DNA of 33,211 bases, from NCBI GenBank assembly GCA_934573935.1, contig CAKTMO010000020.1, positions 1 through 33,211 on the forward strand, given 5' to 3'. The notes below the pieces were generated by a model. It was not told the origin of the DNA. It was given only the letters and a program-made list of their open reading frames with translations, and did no database searches. A program made the position numbers and the translations under genes. Of the stretch, positions 14,969 to 21,102 are shown piece after piece. The stretch comes from an uncultured Oscillospiraceae bacterium. GTDB lineage: Bacteria > Bacillota > Clostridia > Oscillospirales > Oscillospiraceae. Within the stretch, counting starts at the first letter, position 1, and each line of letters starts with the position of its first letter.

Positions 14969-15263
14969 CCGCTATGGCCGCCAGGAGCGAAGCGGCTTTG
15001 TGCGGGCCTCTATGGATGACGGACCGCTGCCGCCGCCCCCCAAGCCGTCCGGACAGCGCCCGCCGCCGCCAAAGCCGCCGCCCCCGCCGCCGAAACCCAA
15101 CCGGCCGCCGGAGATTGCCTTTGGCAAAGGGATATTGGAGGCGCTGCATCTGGACGATCTGGACACCGGCGACCTTCTGCTGCTGTTCATGCTGTTCTTT
15201 CTCTTCCAGCAGAACGCGGACGAAGAGCTGCTGATCGCCATCGGCCTGCTGCTGATCCTGTGA
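14955..15263 (+). CDS. Proline-rich protein with C-terminal hydrophobic helix
   Basis: This 102-residue protein of no recognised family probably starts at TTG 14955, behind GGAGGGAGGG. It begins LYDRYGRQERSGF, continues through a Pro/Lys hinge (about 25-52), an acidic LEALHLDDLDTGD patch, a hydrophobic stretch LLLLFMLFFLFQQ and ends in a second hydrophobic run (LLIAIGLLLIL) at the very C-terminus. It may be membrane-attached through its tail. It overlaps the preceding gene and shares its proline-rich style, so the three genes likely act together. Confidence 0.65.
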   Translation: MTLYDRYGRQERSGFVRASMDDGPLPPPPKPSGQRPPPPKPPPPPPKPNRPPEIAFGKGILEALHLDDLDTGDLLLLFMLFFLFQQNADEELLIAIGLLLIL

Positions 15264-15290
15264 CCTGCCATTTCTGGCAAGCATTGCATT

Positions 15291-15318
15291 TGCAAAGCAG
15301 CGCACGCCGCGGTATAAT
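15291..15318 (+). promoter_or_regulatory. Promoter of the 20-residue peptide gene
   Basis: TTGCAA (15291-15296), 16 bases and a perfect TATAAT (15313-15318), 46 bases before the peptide ATG. Confidence 0.75.
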
Positions 15319-15363
15319 GGCCGTGTTCTTGCAAGAGCAAATCCAACCGAGGAGGTCACAGAA

Positions 15364-15426
15364 ATGTTCTGCAACTTTGACTGCGCTTCCCTGCTGAAGA
15401 TGCTGTGCAGCTTTTTCGGCTGCTGA
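15364..15426 (+). CDS. 20-residue cysteine-rich micropeptide
   Basis: This free-standing micro-gene encodes MFCNFDCASLLKMLCSFFGC and then TGA. It has every element of an expressed gene: a -10 TATAAT with a fair -35, a GAGGAGG ribosome site 8 bases before the ATG, and a strong terminator 20 bases after the stop. Four of twenty residues are Cys (positions 3, 7, 15, 20, the last at the C-terminus), and the middle is an amphipathic LLKML. It has no leader-like run of one amino acid and no following gene on this strand, so attenuation is unlikely. It could be a metal-binding or disulfide micropeptide, a membrane-active peptide, or the coding part of a dual-function small RNA. I know no family for it. 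Confidence 0.65.
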   Translation: MFCNFDCASLLKMLCSFFGC

Positions 15427-15446
15427 CTGAGCGTATATAAGAAAAA

Positions 15447-15474
15447 CGAGCCGCACGCATGTGCGGCTCGTTTT
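15447..15474. terminator. Bidirectional terminator, micropeptide and gdx
   Basis: A 10-bp stem CGAGCCGCAC / GTGCGGCTCG with a GCAT loop, extended outward by an A-run and a T-run and by ATAAG / CTTAT. It serves the micropeptide gene and the opposing exporter gene. Confidence 0.92.
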
Positions 15475-15475
15475 C

Positions 15476-15796
15476 TTATGACGGGGATGTGATCTTCAAC
15501 CCCACGATGCCCACCAGCAGCAGGGCGGCGAAAAACATGCGCCACGCAGTGGCCGGCTCCTTGAACAGCACCAGGCCCACCACCACGGCGCCCAGCGCGC
15601 CGATGCCTGTCCAGATGCCGTAAGCCGTGCCCAGCGGCAGCGTTTTCATGGCCTGTGACAAAAGGCCGAAGCTGACCAGCATACCGACGATCGTCAGCGC
15701 GGAATAGCCCAGCTTGGAAAAGCCCTCCGACAGCTTCAGGCAGGTGGACCAGAACACCTCCGTCAGACCGGCGATCACCAAAAAGACCCATGCCAT
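15476..15796 (-). CDS. gdx: SMR-family guanidinium exporter (Gdx/SugE type)
   Basis: This small multidrug resistance protein has 106 residues and four membrane helices and works as an antiparallel dimer. The residues known to define the Gdx subtype are all present: Gly10, Glu13 (central proton/substrate acid), Trp16, Ser42, Tyr59 and Trp62, the last two within GTAYGIWTGIGALGA. Gdx proteins exchange guanidinium for protons. The ATG at 15794-15796 is preferred to in-frame starts upstream, because GAGAGGAG precedes it and the family N-terminus MAWVFLVIAGL begins here. A structured leader of about 100 nt lies between promoter and gene; gdx genes are often under guanidine riboswitches. Confidence 0.93.
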   Translation of the reverse strand: MAWVFLVIAGLTEVFWSTCLKLSEGFSKLGYSALTIVGMLVSFGLLSQAMKTLPLGTAYGIWTGIGALGAVVVGLVLFKEPATAWRMFFAALLLVGIVGLKITSPS

Positions 15797-15897
15797 ATGA
15801 AAAACTCCTCTCAAAACGCAAAATCGCGCCCTCTTCCGCATCTTCAAAGGCCTAACGATGCAGAAAAAAGCGCGTTGACGCACCCGGCGGCGTGTCT
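15797..15897 (-). promoter_or_regulatory. Structured gdx leader, guanidine-riboswitch candidate
   Basis: The minus-strand leader holds two clear hairpins. The first, at 15877-15896, pairs GACaCGCC with GGTGcGTC around GCCG. The second, at 15836-15863, pairs GCATC with GATGC around a 14-base loop containing GTTAGGCC and CTTTGA, and is followed by GGAAGA. A short CGC/GCG stem with TTTT precedes the ribosome site. The conserved ykkC (guanidine-I) core and the ACGR loops of guanidine-II are not seen. The single long loop plus following terminator-like element is closer to guanidine-IV (mepA) as I remember it. A riboswitch is inferred from the gene and leader structure. Confidence 0.4.
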
Positions 15898-15903
15898 GAA
15901 AAG

Positions 15904-15932
15904 ACTATACCATATTTCCCTCCCCAGGTCAA
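15904..15932 (-). promoter_or_regulatory. gdx promoter
   Basis: On the minus strand, TTGACC (15927-15932), 17 bases and TATAGT (15904-15909). The predicted start near 15897 defines the long leader. Confidence 0.8.
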
Positions 15933-15979
15933 GCGCATGATTTTCCTGCTTTCCATTACTTTTTGCCCAGTTGACCCCC

Positions 15980-16008
15980 TTGAAAAACGTCGAATTATGT
16001 GTTAATAT
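15980..16008 (+). promoter_or_regulatory. Promoter of PH-domain gene
   Basis: TTGAAA (15980-15985), 17 bases and TAATAT (16003-16008). Within the spacer CGTCGAA (15988-15994) matches the Spo0A box at 6 of 7 bases. The leader contains a small hairpin TATCG/CGATA. Confidence 0.65.
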
Positions 16009-16079
16009 TATGTATCGTGAAGCGATAGTTTGATTTGACCTGTATGGAATGGCACACTGTTTTGCAGGAGGAATGACCG

Positions 16080-16454
16080 ATGGTTGATTTTGAAAATGGC
16101 GCGATCTTTAAGCTGTCGCCGGATAACGGACGCGGCGCACGCCTTGTGGATGATCTGTTGGTCCCCGGCGAAACGGTGATCGGATCCTACACGGTGGTTC
16201 GGGATTTTGTGGTGTTCACCAGCAAACGTGTGATCTCCTGCAACATCCAGGGCATCACCGGAAAACGGCGGGATCTGACCTCGATGCCCTACAGCAAGAT
16301 CTCGGTGTTTTCCATCGAGACGGCGGGTATTCTGGATCTGGACAGCGAGCTGGAGATGTATTTCACCGGCCTTGGCAAAGTCCATTTCGACTTTACCGGC
16401 AATTCGGACATCAGGGCCATTGGACAGGCGATCAGCACATATGTGCTTCAGTGA
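16080..16454 (+). CDS. Bacterial PH-domain protein (bPH_1)
   Basis: This 124-residue single-domain protein has a beta-rich pattern. Strands such as ETVIGSYTVVRDFVVFTSKRVI, then KRRDLTSMPYSKISVFSIET, ELEMYFTGLGKVHFDF and a final helix fit the PF08000-type bacterial pleckstrin-homology fold. VVFTSKRVI and MPYSKISVFSIE are the typical family core. It has no signal peptide or membrane segment. The molecular role of this group is not established. The ATG follows CAGGAGG. The 70-residue unknown gene follows 30 bases later. Confidence 0.88.
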   Translation: MVDFENGAIFKLSPDNGRGARLVDDLLVPGETVIGSYTVVRDFVVFTSKRVISCNIQGITGKRRDLTSMPYSKISVFSIETAGILDLDSELEMYFTGLGKVHFDFTGNSDIRAIGQAISTYVLQ

Positions 16455-16484
16455 CGAAAACTCTCACATAAGAAGGAGTCGATC

Positions 16485-16697
16485 ATGGACATTTGTTTTG
16501 AGTCCCTTTCGCTGGACGCTCAAAAAGCATTGGCGCGTTACGCCGCGTATGGCTGGCGCCCCGCTGTTGCTGCAAAGGTCTTGAATTGTCGGTTCAGTCT
16601 TTCTTTGACCAGCCGCGATGTTGCCGAGATCTACGCAGCCCTCAAAAATGAAGGCGGCGATATTGCGCCAAACACCGAGGAAACGTCTGCCGATTGA
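16485..16697 (+). CDS. Hypothetical 70-residue protein
   Basis: This short helical protein (LSLDAQKALARYAAYGWRPA, then a central SLTSRDVAEIYAALKNE) has a polar disordered end. No family is recognised. AAGGAG lies upstream at good spacing. The stop codon is inside the loop of its own terminator. It probably shares a message with the PH-domain gene. Confidence 0.7.
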   Translation: MDICFESLSLDAQKALARYAAYGWRPAVAAKVLNCRFSLSLTSRDVAEIYAALKNEGGDIAPNTEETSAD

Positions 16698-16713
16698 CCG
16701 GCAGACGTCTTTT
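16683..16713 (+). terminator. Terminator overlapping the stop codon of the 70-residue gene
   Basis: A 10-bp perfect stem ACGTCTGCCG / CGGCAGACGT with a 6-base loop that contains part of the TGA stop, followed by CTTTT. Confidence 0.88.
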
Positions 16714-16737
16714 CGTTCCGGATAAGGAGATATCCCT

Positions 16738-17055
16738 ATGGCTACCACCCAGGACTACATCCAATACGTGTGCGAGCATCTGCCGGAGTGCGGCGCGGTG
16801 CGCTGCCGCAAAATGTTCGGCGAGTACATGGTATACATCAATGACAAGCCGCTGCTGACCGTATGCGACAACACGGTGTTTGTCAAAAGGCTTCCGGCGC
16901 TGTCGGATCTCATGTCCGACGCCGAAGTCGGCTGCCCCTACGAGGGCGCCAAAGAGCACTATATTCTGGACATGGACGATCCGGCGCTGACGGCACAGGT
17001 CATCGCCGTTCTGGAGCCCCTTATCCCCGTGCCCAAAAAGAGAAAGACGGATTGA
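16738..17055 (+). CDS. TfoX/Sxy N-terminal domain protein
   Basis: This 105-residue protein contains only the TfoX N-terminal domain. The typical RCRKMFGEYMVYINDKPLL is followed by VFVKRLPAL and a C-terminal PYEGAKEHYIL. In gamma-proteobacteria full-length TfoX/Sxy activates competence, but these stand-alone Firmicutes versions are uncharacterised. AAGGAG is upstream. The GNAT gene begins five bases after its stop, so they are co-translated. Confidence 0.9.
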   Translation: MATTQDYIQYVCEHLPECGAVRCRKMFGEYMVYINDKPLLTVCDNTVFVKRLPALSDLMSDAEVGCPYEGAKEHYILDMDDPALTAQVIAVLEPLIPVPKKRKTD

Positions 17056-17060
17056 TCCTC

Positions 17061-17633
17061 ATGGATGCCATCACCATCCACACCGCCGCCGCGGCGGACG
17101 CGGCGGACTTATTGGCCATCTACGCGCCTTATGTCACAAATACCGCGATCACCTTTGAATACGAAGTCCCCCCGCTGGAGGAATTCCGCAGCCGCATCAC
17201 CCATACGCTGCAGAGCTATCCCTACCTTGTGGCGGAGGAAAACGGCAATATCCTCGGCTACGCCTATACCGGCCCCTTTGGTGAGCGTCCCGCCTACGGT
17301 TGGGCGGCGGAGACCAGCATCTATCTGCAGCAGGACGTGCGGGGCAAGGGCCTGGGCAAGCGGCTGTACGCAGCGCTGGAGGAGATCTCCCGCGCACAGC
17401 ATGTGCAGAATCTCTATGCCTGCATCGCCTACCCCGACGTTGACGACGCCTATCTGACCGGCAACAGCGTGGTCTTTCACGCCCACATGGGCTACCACGA
17501 GGTGGGCCGGTTCCACCGCTGCGGCTATAAATTCGGCACCTGGTATCACATGACCTGGATGGAAAAGCTGCTTGGCAGCCACGATGTGCCCCCTGCGCCG
17601 TTTATCCCCTTCCCACAGCTGAATAGGAACTGA
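17061..17633 (+). CDS. GNAT N-acetyltransferase (PAT/MnaT-like)
   Basis: The 190-residue acetyltransferase resembles phosphinothricin/methionine-sulfoximine N-acetyltransferases. It has an N-terminal DAADLLAIYAPYVTNTAITFE and a VAEENGNILGYAY strand. The acetyl-CoA loop motif A is DVRGKGLGKRLYAAL, and the C-terminus carries FHAHMGYHEVGRFHRCGYKF and WYHMTWMEK. The ATG at 17061 lies five bases after the TfoX-like stop; the ribosome site is weak, which suggests coupling. The substrate is likely a small amino-acid analogue but cannot be set. Confidence 0.92.
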   Translation: MDAITIHTAAAADAADLLAIYAPYVTNTAITFEYEVPPLEEFRSRITHTLQSYPYLVAEENGNILGYAYTGPFGERPAYGWAAETSIYLQQDVRGKGLGKRLYAALEEISRAQHVQNLYACIAYPDVDDAYLTGNSVVFHAHMGYHEVGRFHRCGYKFGTWYHMTWMEKLLGSHDVPPAPFIPFPQLNRN

Positions 17634-17634
17634 T

Positions 17635-17677
17635 AAAACAGGAGGTCCGAAGCCTATGGCTTCGGACCTCCTGTTTT
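17635..17677. terminator. 20-bp perfect-stem bidirectional terminator
   Basis: The left arm 17635-17654 (AAAACAGGAGG...GAAGCC) and right arm 17658-17677 are perfectly complementary over 20 bp with a TAT loop, and the ends are A4 and T4. It separates the GNAT gene from the oppositely oriented GLUG-protein gene. Confidence 0.95.
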
Positions 17678-17682
17678 ACGTA

Positions 17683-20600
17683 TTATTCCGTCTCGCCGTT
17701 TTGATCCGCGGCGTGCCGCCGCTTCCGGCGGAGCAGCACAACGGCGCCCGCGGCCGCCATTGCCGCCGCGGCGGCAATGGCCAGCCACCACATCCCGTGT
17801 CCGGCATGGATCAGTGTGATCGTCCCATCCCCCGCCATGGTAAAGCTGAGATAGCCGCCGTTGACCTGGGCATCGGCCTTTTTCGCGCCATTGCCGCTGT
17901 CCACGTATACGGTATAGCGCTCTCCCTTCTGGGGAAGCAGCCAACGCACCGTATGGCTCTCCTGCCCGTCATCGGGGATCTGGATGAACAATGTCTCCAC
18001 GGCCTTGGAGGCGGTGTTTTCCTCCTCCCGCACCTGCAGGATGTCGCTGTCGCGGAATTTTCCCTGCACTAACAGCACATCGTGTCCATCGCGCTGCTGG
18101 GGCGAGGCCAAAGTGGTCACATAGGGCGTATAGACCGCCGTGACCAGCGTGTCAAAGCGCAAGTGCTTCAGCTCGCTCTTGTCCCAGTGCACGTAGTAAT
18201 TCTCCTTTTCCGGAAGGACCGGATACACGTCGCTTTCAAAGGACGCGCCATAGGAAAAGCGCTGGGACTGTAATGTCTCGCCGTCCAGCACAAAGCGCAG
18301 CTGCATGCTGCGGAACGCATCAGGGGTGTCCTCCCTCTCGCACAGGGCCTCATAGGTGATACCCTCCGCCTTTCCGGCATAGCTGATCCGGTCCACACCG
18401 GCCAGGGTGTCCGAGACGAAGTAGTTTCCGCTGTATGTGCCGGTGATCTCACCGGCCACGGCGCCGCCCAGCTGCGTGCAGTCCGTCACCTCCACCATGG
18501 ACAGGCAGTCGGACACACGGCTGCCGGAGCCCACGATGCCGCCCACATATTTGCGGCCGCTCAGGGTACACTTGGCGTAGCTGCTGCGGATGGAGGACAG
18601 CGACAGGCCGCATACGCCGCCCACATAGTCGCCGTTCTCGCTGGAAACATCGCCGTAATCGCCGCAGCCGGACACCGTGCCCAGATCCATGCGGCCCACC
18701 AGTCCACCGGCGCAGCTCTTTTTGGCCTGTACCCTGCCGTTATTTTCGCAGTCCAGCAAAATGGCGCGGGTCTGATAGGTAAAGCGGGTCGTCCGGTTCT
18801 CCGATGTCAGCAGGTCGTCCTCCGGATCCAGGTCATACTCAATCGCCATGGAACCGGCCACGCCGCCCACATTCCGGTCGGCGTCAATGATGCCGTAATT
18901 CGTACATTCCAGCACCTTGCCTCGTGTGGCGCTTTGCAGACTCTCCTCGGACACATCCTCATACACGTCGGAGTAATCCACATTCTGTGTGCTGTTCAGC
19001 ACGTTCAAAAACAGATTCATGACCTTCATGAACTGGTCATTGACAGCCCGTACATCCACCAGCAGCACCGTTCCCGCGCGGGACATCTCGTCGTTCAGCG
19101 CGGTCAGCTCATTGCCGATCCCGCCCAGGGCGCTGTTCAGAGCGTCGGCGCTCTCGCCAAACTCACTGCCCAGTCCCACAAAAGAGCCTGGGGATTCCCC
19201 CGACAGATCCTTCGCCCACTGCGCCGCCTTGGCAAACGCGCTGCTCAGCGCCGCGGAGGCATCCTCCGCCCCTGCCAGCGCAGCGTCCAGCTGCTCCGTG
19301 ATCGTACCCATTTCTCCGTTGATCTTGCGCAGCGCGTCCAGCGCCTCTCCCAGATGGGCCACAGCGCTTCTGAAATGGCGGGACGCCTCGGCAAACGCCT
19401 CCGCGGCGCTTTGCAGATACGCGGCAGCCTGCCGTAAGGTGTCCAGATCCAGCTTCGGAAGGCCGGAGAGATCCATCTGGGCCACAAGGGCCGTCGTACT
19501 ACTCACGGCGGCGTCATACCGCCCCAGAACAGCCGCCAGACCGGCCTGCAGCTGTGCGGCGGTATCCGCCGTCACCGCGCCGCCCACCGCAAGCTCGCTG
19601 TTTGCCTGCGCAAGCGCGGCGCGCAGCGTCTCCTCCGCATCCCACAGGGCAGAGATGGCGTCGTGGGCGTCTGTGATATCCGCGTTGTCCGTGCCGGTGA
19701 TCAGTGCCAGGGCCTTCTCCAGCGCCGCAAGTCCCCGTTCCAGCGCGTCGCAGCCCTGGGTGATCTCCGTACAGACCGCCTCCAGCGCCGCAAGGGCCTC
19801 CTCATTGTATTCCTCCATGCCGCCGACGGTCTCCACCAGCTGCCGCAGCGCGGCGATGGCCTGCGTCATGCCGTCCGACGCTGCCGACAGGTCCTCCAGA
19901 ATAGGCGACGCCTTGGCCAGATACCGCTCCGCCAGCAGCAGAAGGTTGTTGGCGGTCTCCACATTGCTGTCCACAAAATCTCCCATCTGGCCCGCCATAG
20001 AATAGGCGCTGTCGCGGGCGCCGTCGGCATAGTCGGCCAGTCGGGAGACCCCTCCCGACACCGTATCCGAAGCGGACTGGGCGTCATCCAGCGCACGGTC
20101 GATCAGATCATGCAGCACATTCAGCTCGCCCTGCAGCTCGTCCAGACCGCTGGAGGAGAACTGCAGCGTAATGTCCGGCGCCATCTGCCCCACGATGCCG
20201 CCCACGTCCTTGCGGCCCTGGACGACGCCGCGGTTGATGCAGCTGGCCATATAGCCGTTCTGCCGTCCCGCGATGCCGCCTGCGTTATAGCCCACATGGG
20301 GATAGCCCACCGTGCCGGAGTTCACGCAGCTCTGCACAACGCCGTTGGAATAGCCCGCTATGCCGCCGGTGTCCGTCGTCACGGCGTTCTCCGACACGTC
20401 CTCCCGCTTCAGCAGGCTGTACAGCGTGCTCTCAAGGCCGCTGATGTCCGCCGCCATATCCTCGTCGCTGACGGCGGTGTTGACCGCCGCCGTATTGCTG
20501 CAATTCAGCAGCGTTCCTGCGTTCTGTCCGGCGATGCCGCCGGTGAACTGGCTGCCCCGCACCGCACCGGCGGTGCGGCAGTCCTCGATCACGCCGCTGG

Positions 20601-21102
20601 ACTCGTTCTTTCCGGCAATTCCGCCCACATAGTCGCCGCCTATGACGATGCCGCTGAAGCTGCACGCCTCGATCCGTCCGGCATTGACACCGGCGACGCC
20701 GCCGATCTGGCTCTGGGTGCCGGAGGGCGTCACATCGCCCTCCACCGCCAGATCCTTCACCACCGCTCCGGCCTCGATCCGGCTGAACAGGCCATAGTCC
20801 GCAGCGCTTCGCGTCAGGTTCAGGCCGTAGATCCGGTGTCCCTGCCCGTCGAAGGTACCGTAGAACACAGGGATGGAGATCTCCGTCTCCTCCGCTTCGA
20901 TGTCGGCGGTCAGCGTCACCGTCAGACCCTGGGAATAGGTATCCACCTTACAGTGCTCGGCAAAGGCCAGCAGATCCTTTTTGGTGCCGATACGCACCGT
21001 CTTTCCCTCCGCAAACACCGCCGGACACAGACACAGGGACAGCACCAGCACCAGTGCCAGCAGCGCCGCGGTGATGCGCCGCAGTATGTTATTCCGCTTC
21101 AT
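17683..21102 (-). CDS. Large GLUG-repeat/helical-rod surface protein with C-terminal anchor
   Basis: This is an 1139-residue exported protein. A signal peptide covers 1-31 (cleavage after VFA). Residues 75-305 form a right-handed beta-helix-like block with GLUG motifs (GGVAG 134, GGIAG 160, 188, 246 and 275, GGIVG 301). Residues about 318-705 are almost all helical, with heptad-like Ala/Leu spacing. A second GLUG block spans 728-890 (GGVAG 746, GGLVG 799, GGVCG 828, GGIVG 854). A beta-rich region follows (about 925-1095; the YGASFESDVYPVLPEKENYYVHW segment resembles a Listeria-Bacteroides repeat). One membrane helix (1104-1125) and RRKRRH then end the protein. No LPXTG is present. The helical rod thus loops out of a split beta-helix. 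Its ATG lies 14 nt inside the RND transporter gene, so the two are made together. The function is unknown. Confidence 0.82.
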   Translation of the reverse strand: MKRNNILRRITAALLALVLVLSLCLCPAVFAEGKTVRIGTKKDLLAFAEHCKVDTYSQGLTVTLTADIEAEETEISIPVFYGTFDGQGHRIYGLNLTRSAADYGLFSRIEAGAVVKDLAVEGDVTPSGTQSQIGGVAGVNAGRIEACSFSGIVIGGDYVGGIAGKNESSGVIEDCRTAGAVRGSQFTGGIAGQNAGTLLNCSNTAAVNTAVSDEDMAADISGLESTLYSLLKREDVSENAVTTDTGGIAGYSNGVVQSCVNSGTVGYPHVGYNAGGIAGRQNGYMASCINRGVVQGRKDVGGIVGQMAPDITLQFSSSGLDELQGELNVLHDLIDRALDDAQSASDTVSGGVSRLADYADGARDSAYSMAGQMGDFVDSNVETANNLLLLAERYLAKASPILEDLSAASDGMTQAIAALRQLVETVGGMEEYNEEALAALEAVCTEITQGCDALERGLAALEKALALITGTDNADITDAHDAISALWDAEETLRAALAQANSELAVGGAVTADTAAQLQAGLAAVLGRYDAAVSSTTALVAQMDLSGLPKLDLDTLRQAAAYLQSAAEAFAEASRHFRSAVAHLGEALDALRKINGEMGTITEQLDAALAGAEDASAALSSAFAKAAQWAKDLSGESPGSFVGLGSEFGESADALNSALGGIGNELTALNDEMSRAGTVLLVDVRAVNDQFMKVMNLFLNVLNSTQNVDYSDVYEDVSEESLQSATRGKVLECTNYGIIDADRNVGGVAGSMAIEYDLDPEDDLLTSENRTTRFTYQTRAILLDCENNGRVQAKKSCAGGLVGRMDLGTVSGCGDYGDVSSENGDYVGGVCGLSLSSIRSSYAKCTLSGRKYVGGIVGSGSRVSDCLSMVEVTDCTQLGGAVAGEITGTYSGNYFVSDTLAGVDRISYAGKAEGITYEALCEREDTPDAFRSMQLRFVLDGETLQSQRFSYGASFESDVYPVLPEKENYYVHWDKSELKHLRFDTLVTAVYTPYVTTLASPQQRDGHDVLLVQGKFRDSDILQVREEENTASKAVETLFIQIPDDGQESHTVRWLLPQKGERYTVYVDSGNGAKKADAQVNGGYLSFTMAGDGTITLIHAGHGMWWLAIAAAAAMAAAGAVVLLRRKRRHAADQNGETE

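Noticed and set aside
14700..15110. CCG/CCC-rich repeats looking like a simple-repeat element
   Set aside because: They encode proline runs in two real, overlapping genes with good ribosome sites.
15877..15896. Guanidine-III riboswitch in the first gdx leader hairpin
   Set aside because: The GC-rich hairpin lacks the conserved guanidine-III pseudoknot sequence as I recall it; it sits at the very 5' end and may only stabilise the transcript.
17683..21102. Recurrent similar segments as a possible CRISPR or DNA repeat array
   Set aside because: The similarity is at protein level (GLUG motifs), with irregular spacing and divergent DNA.
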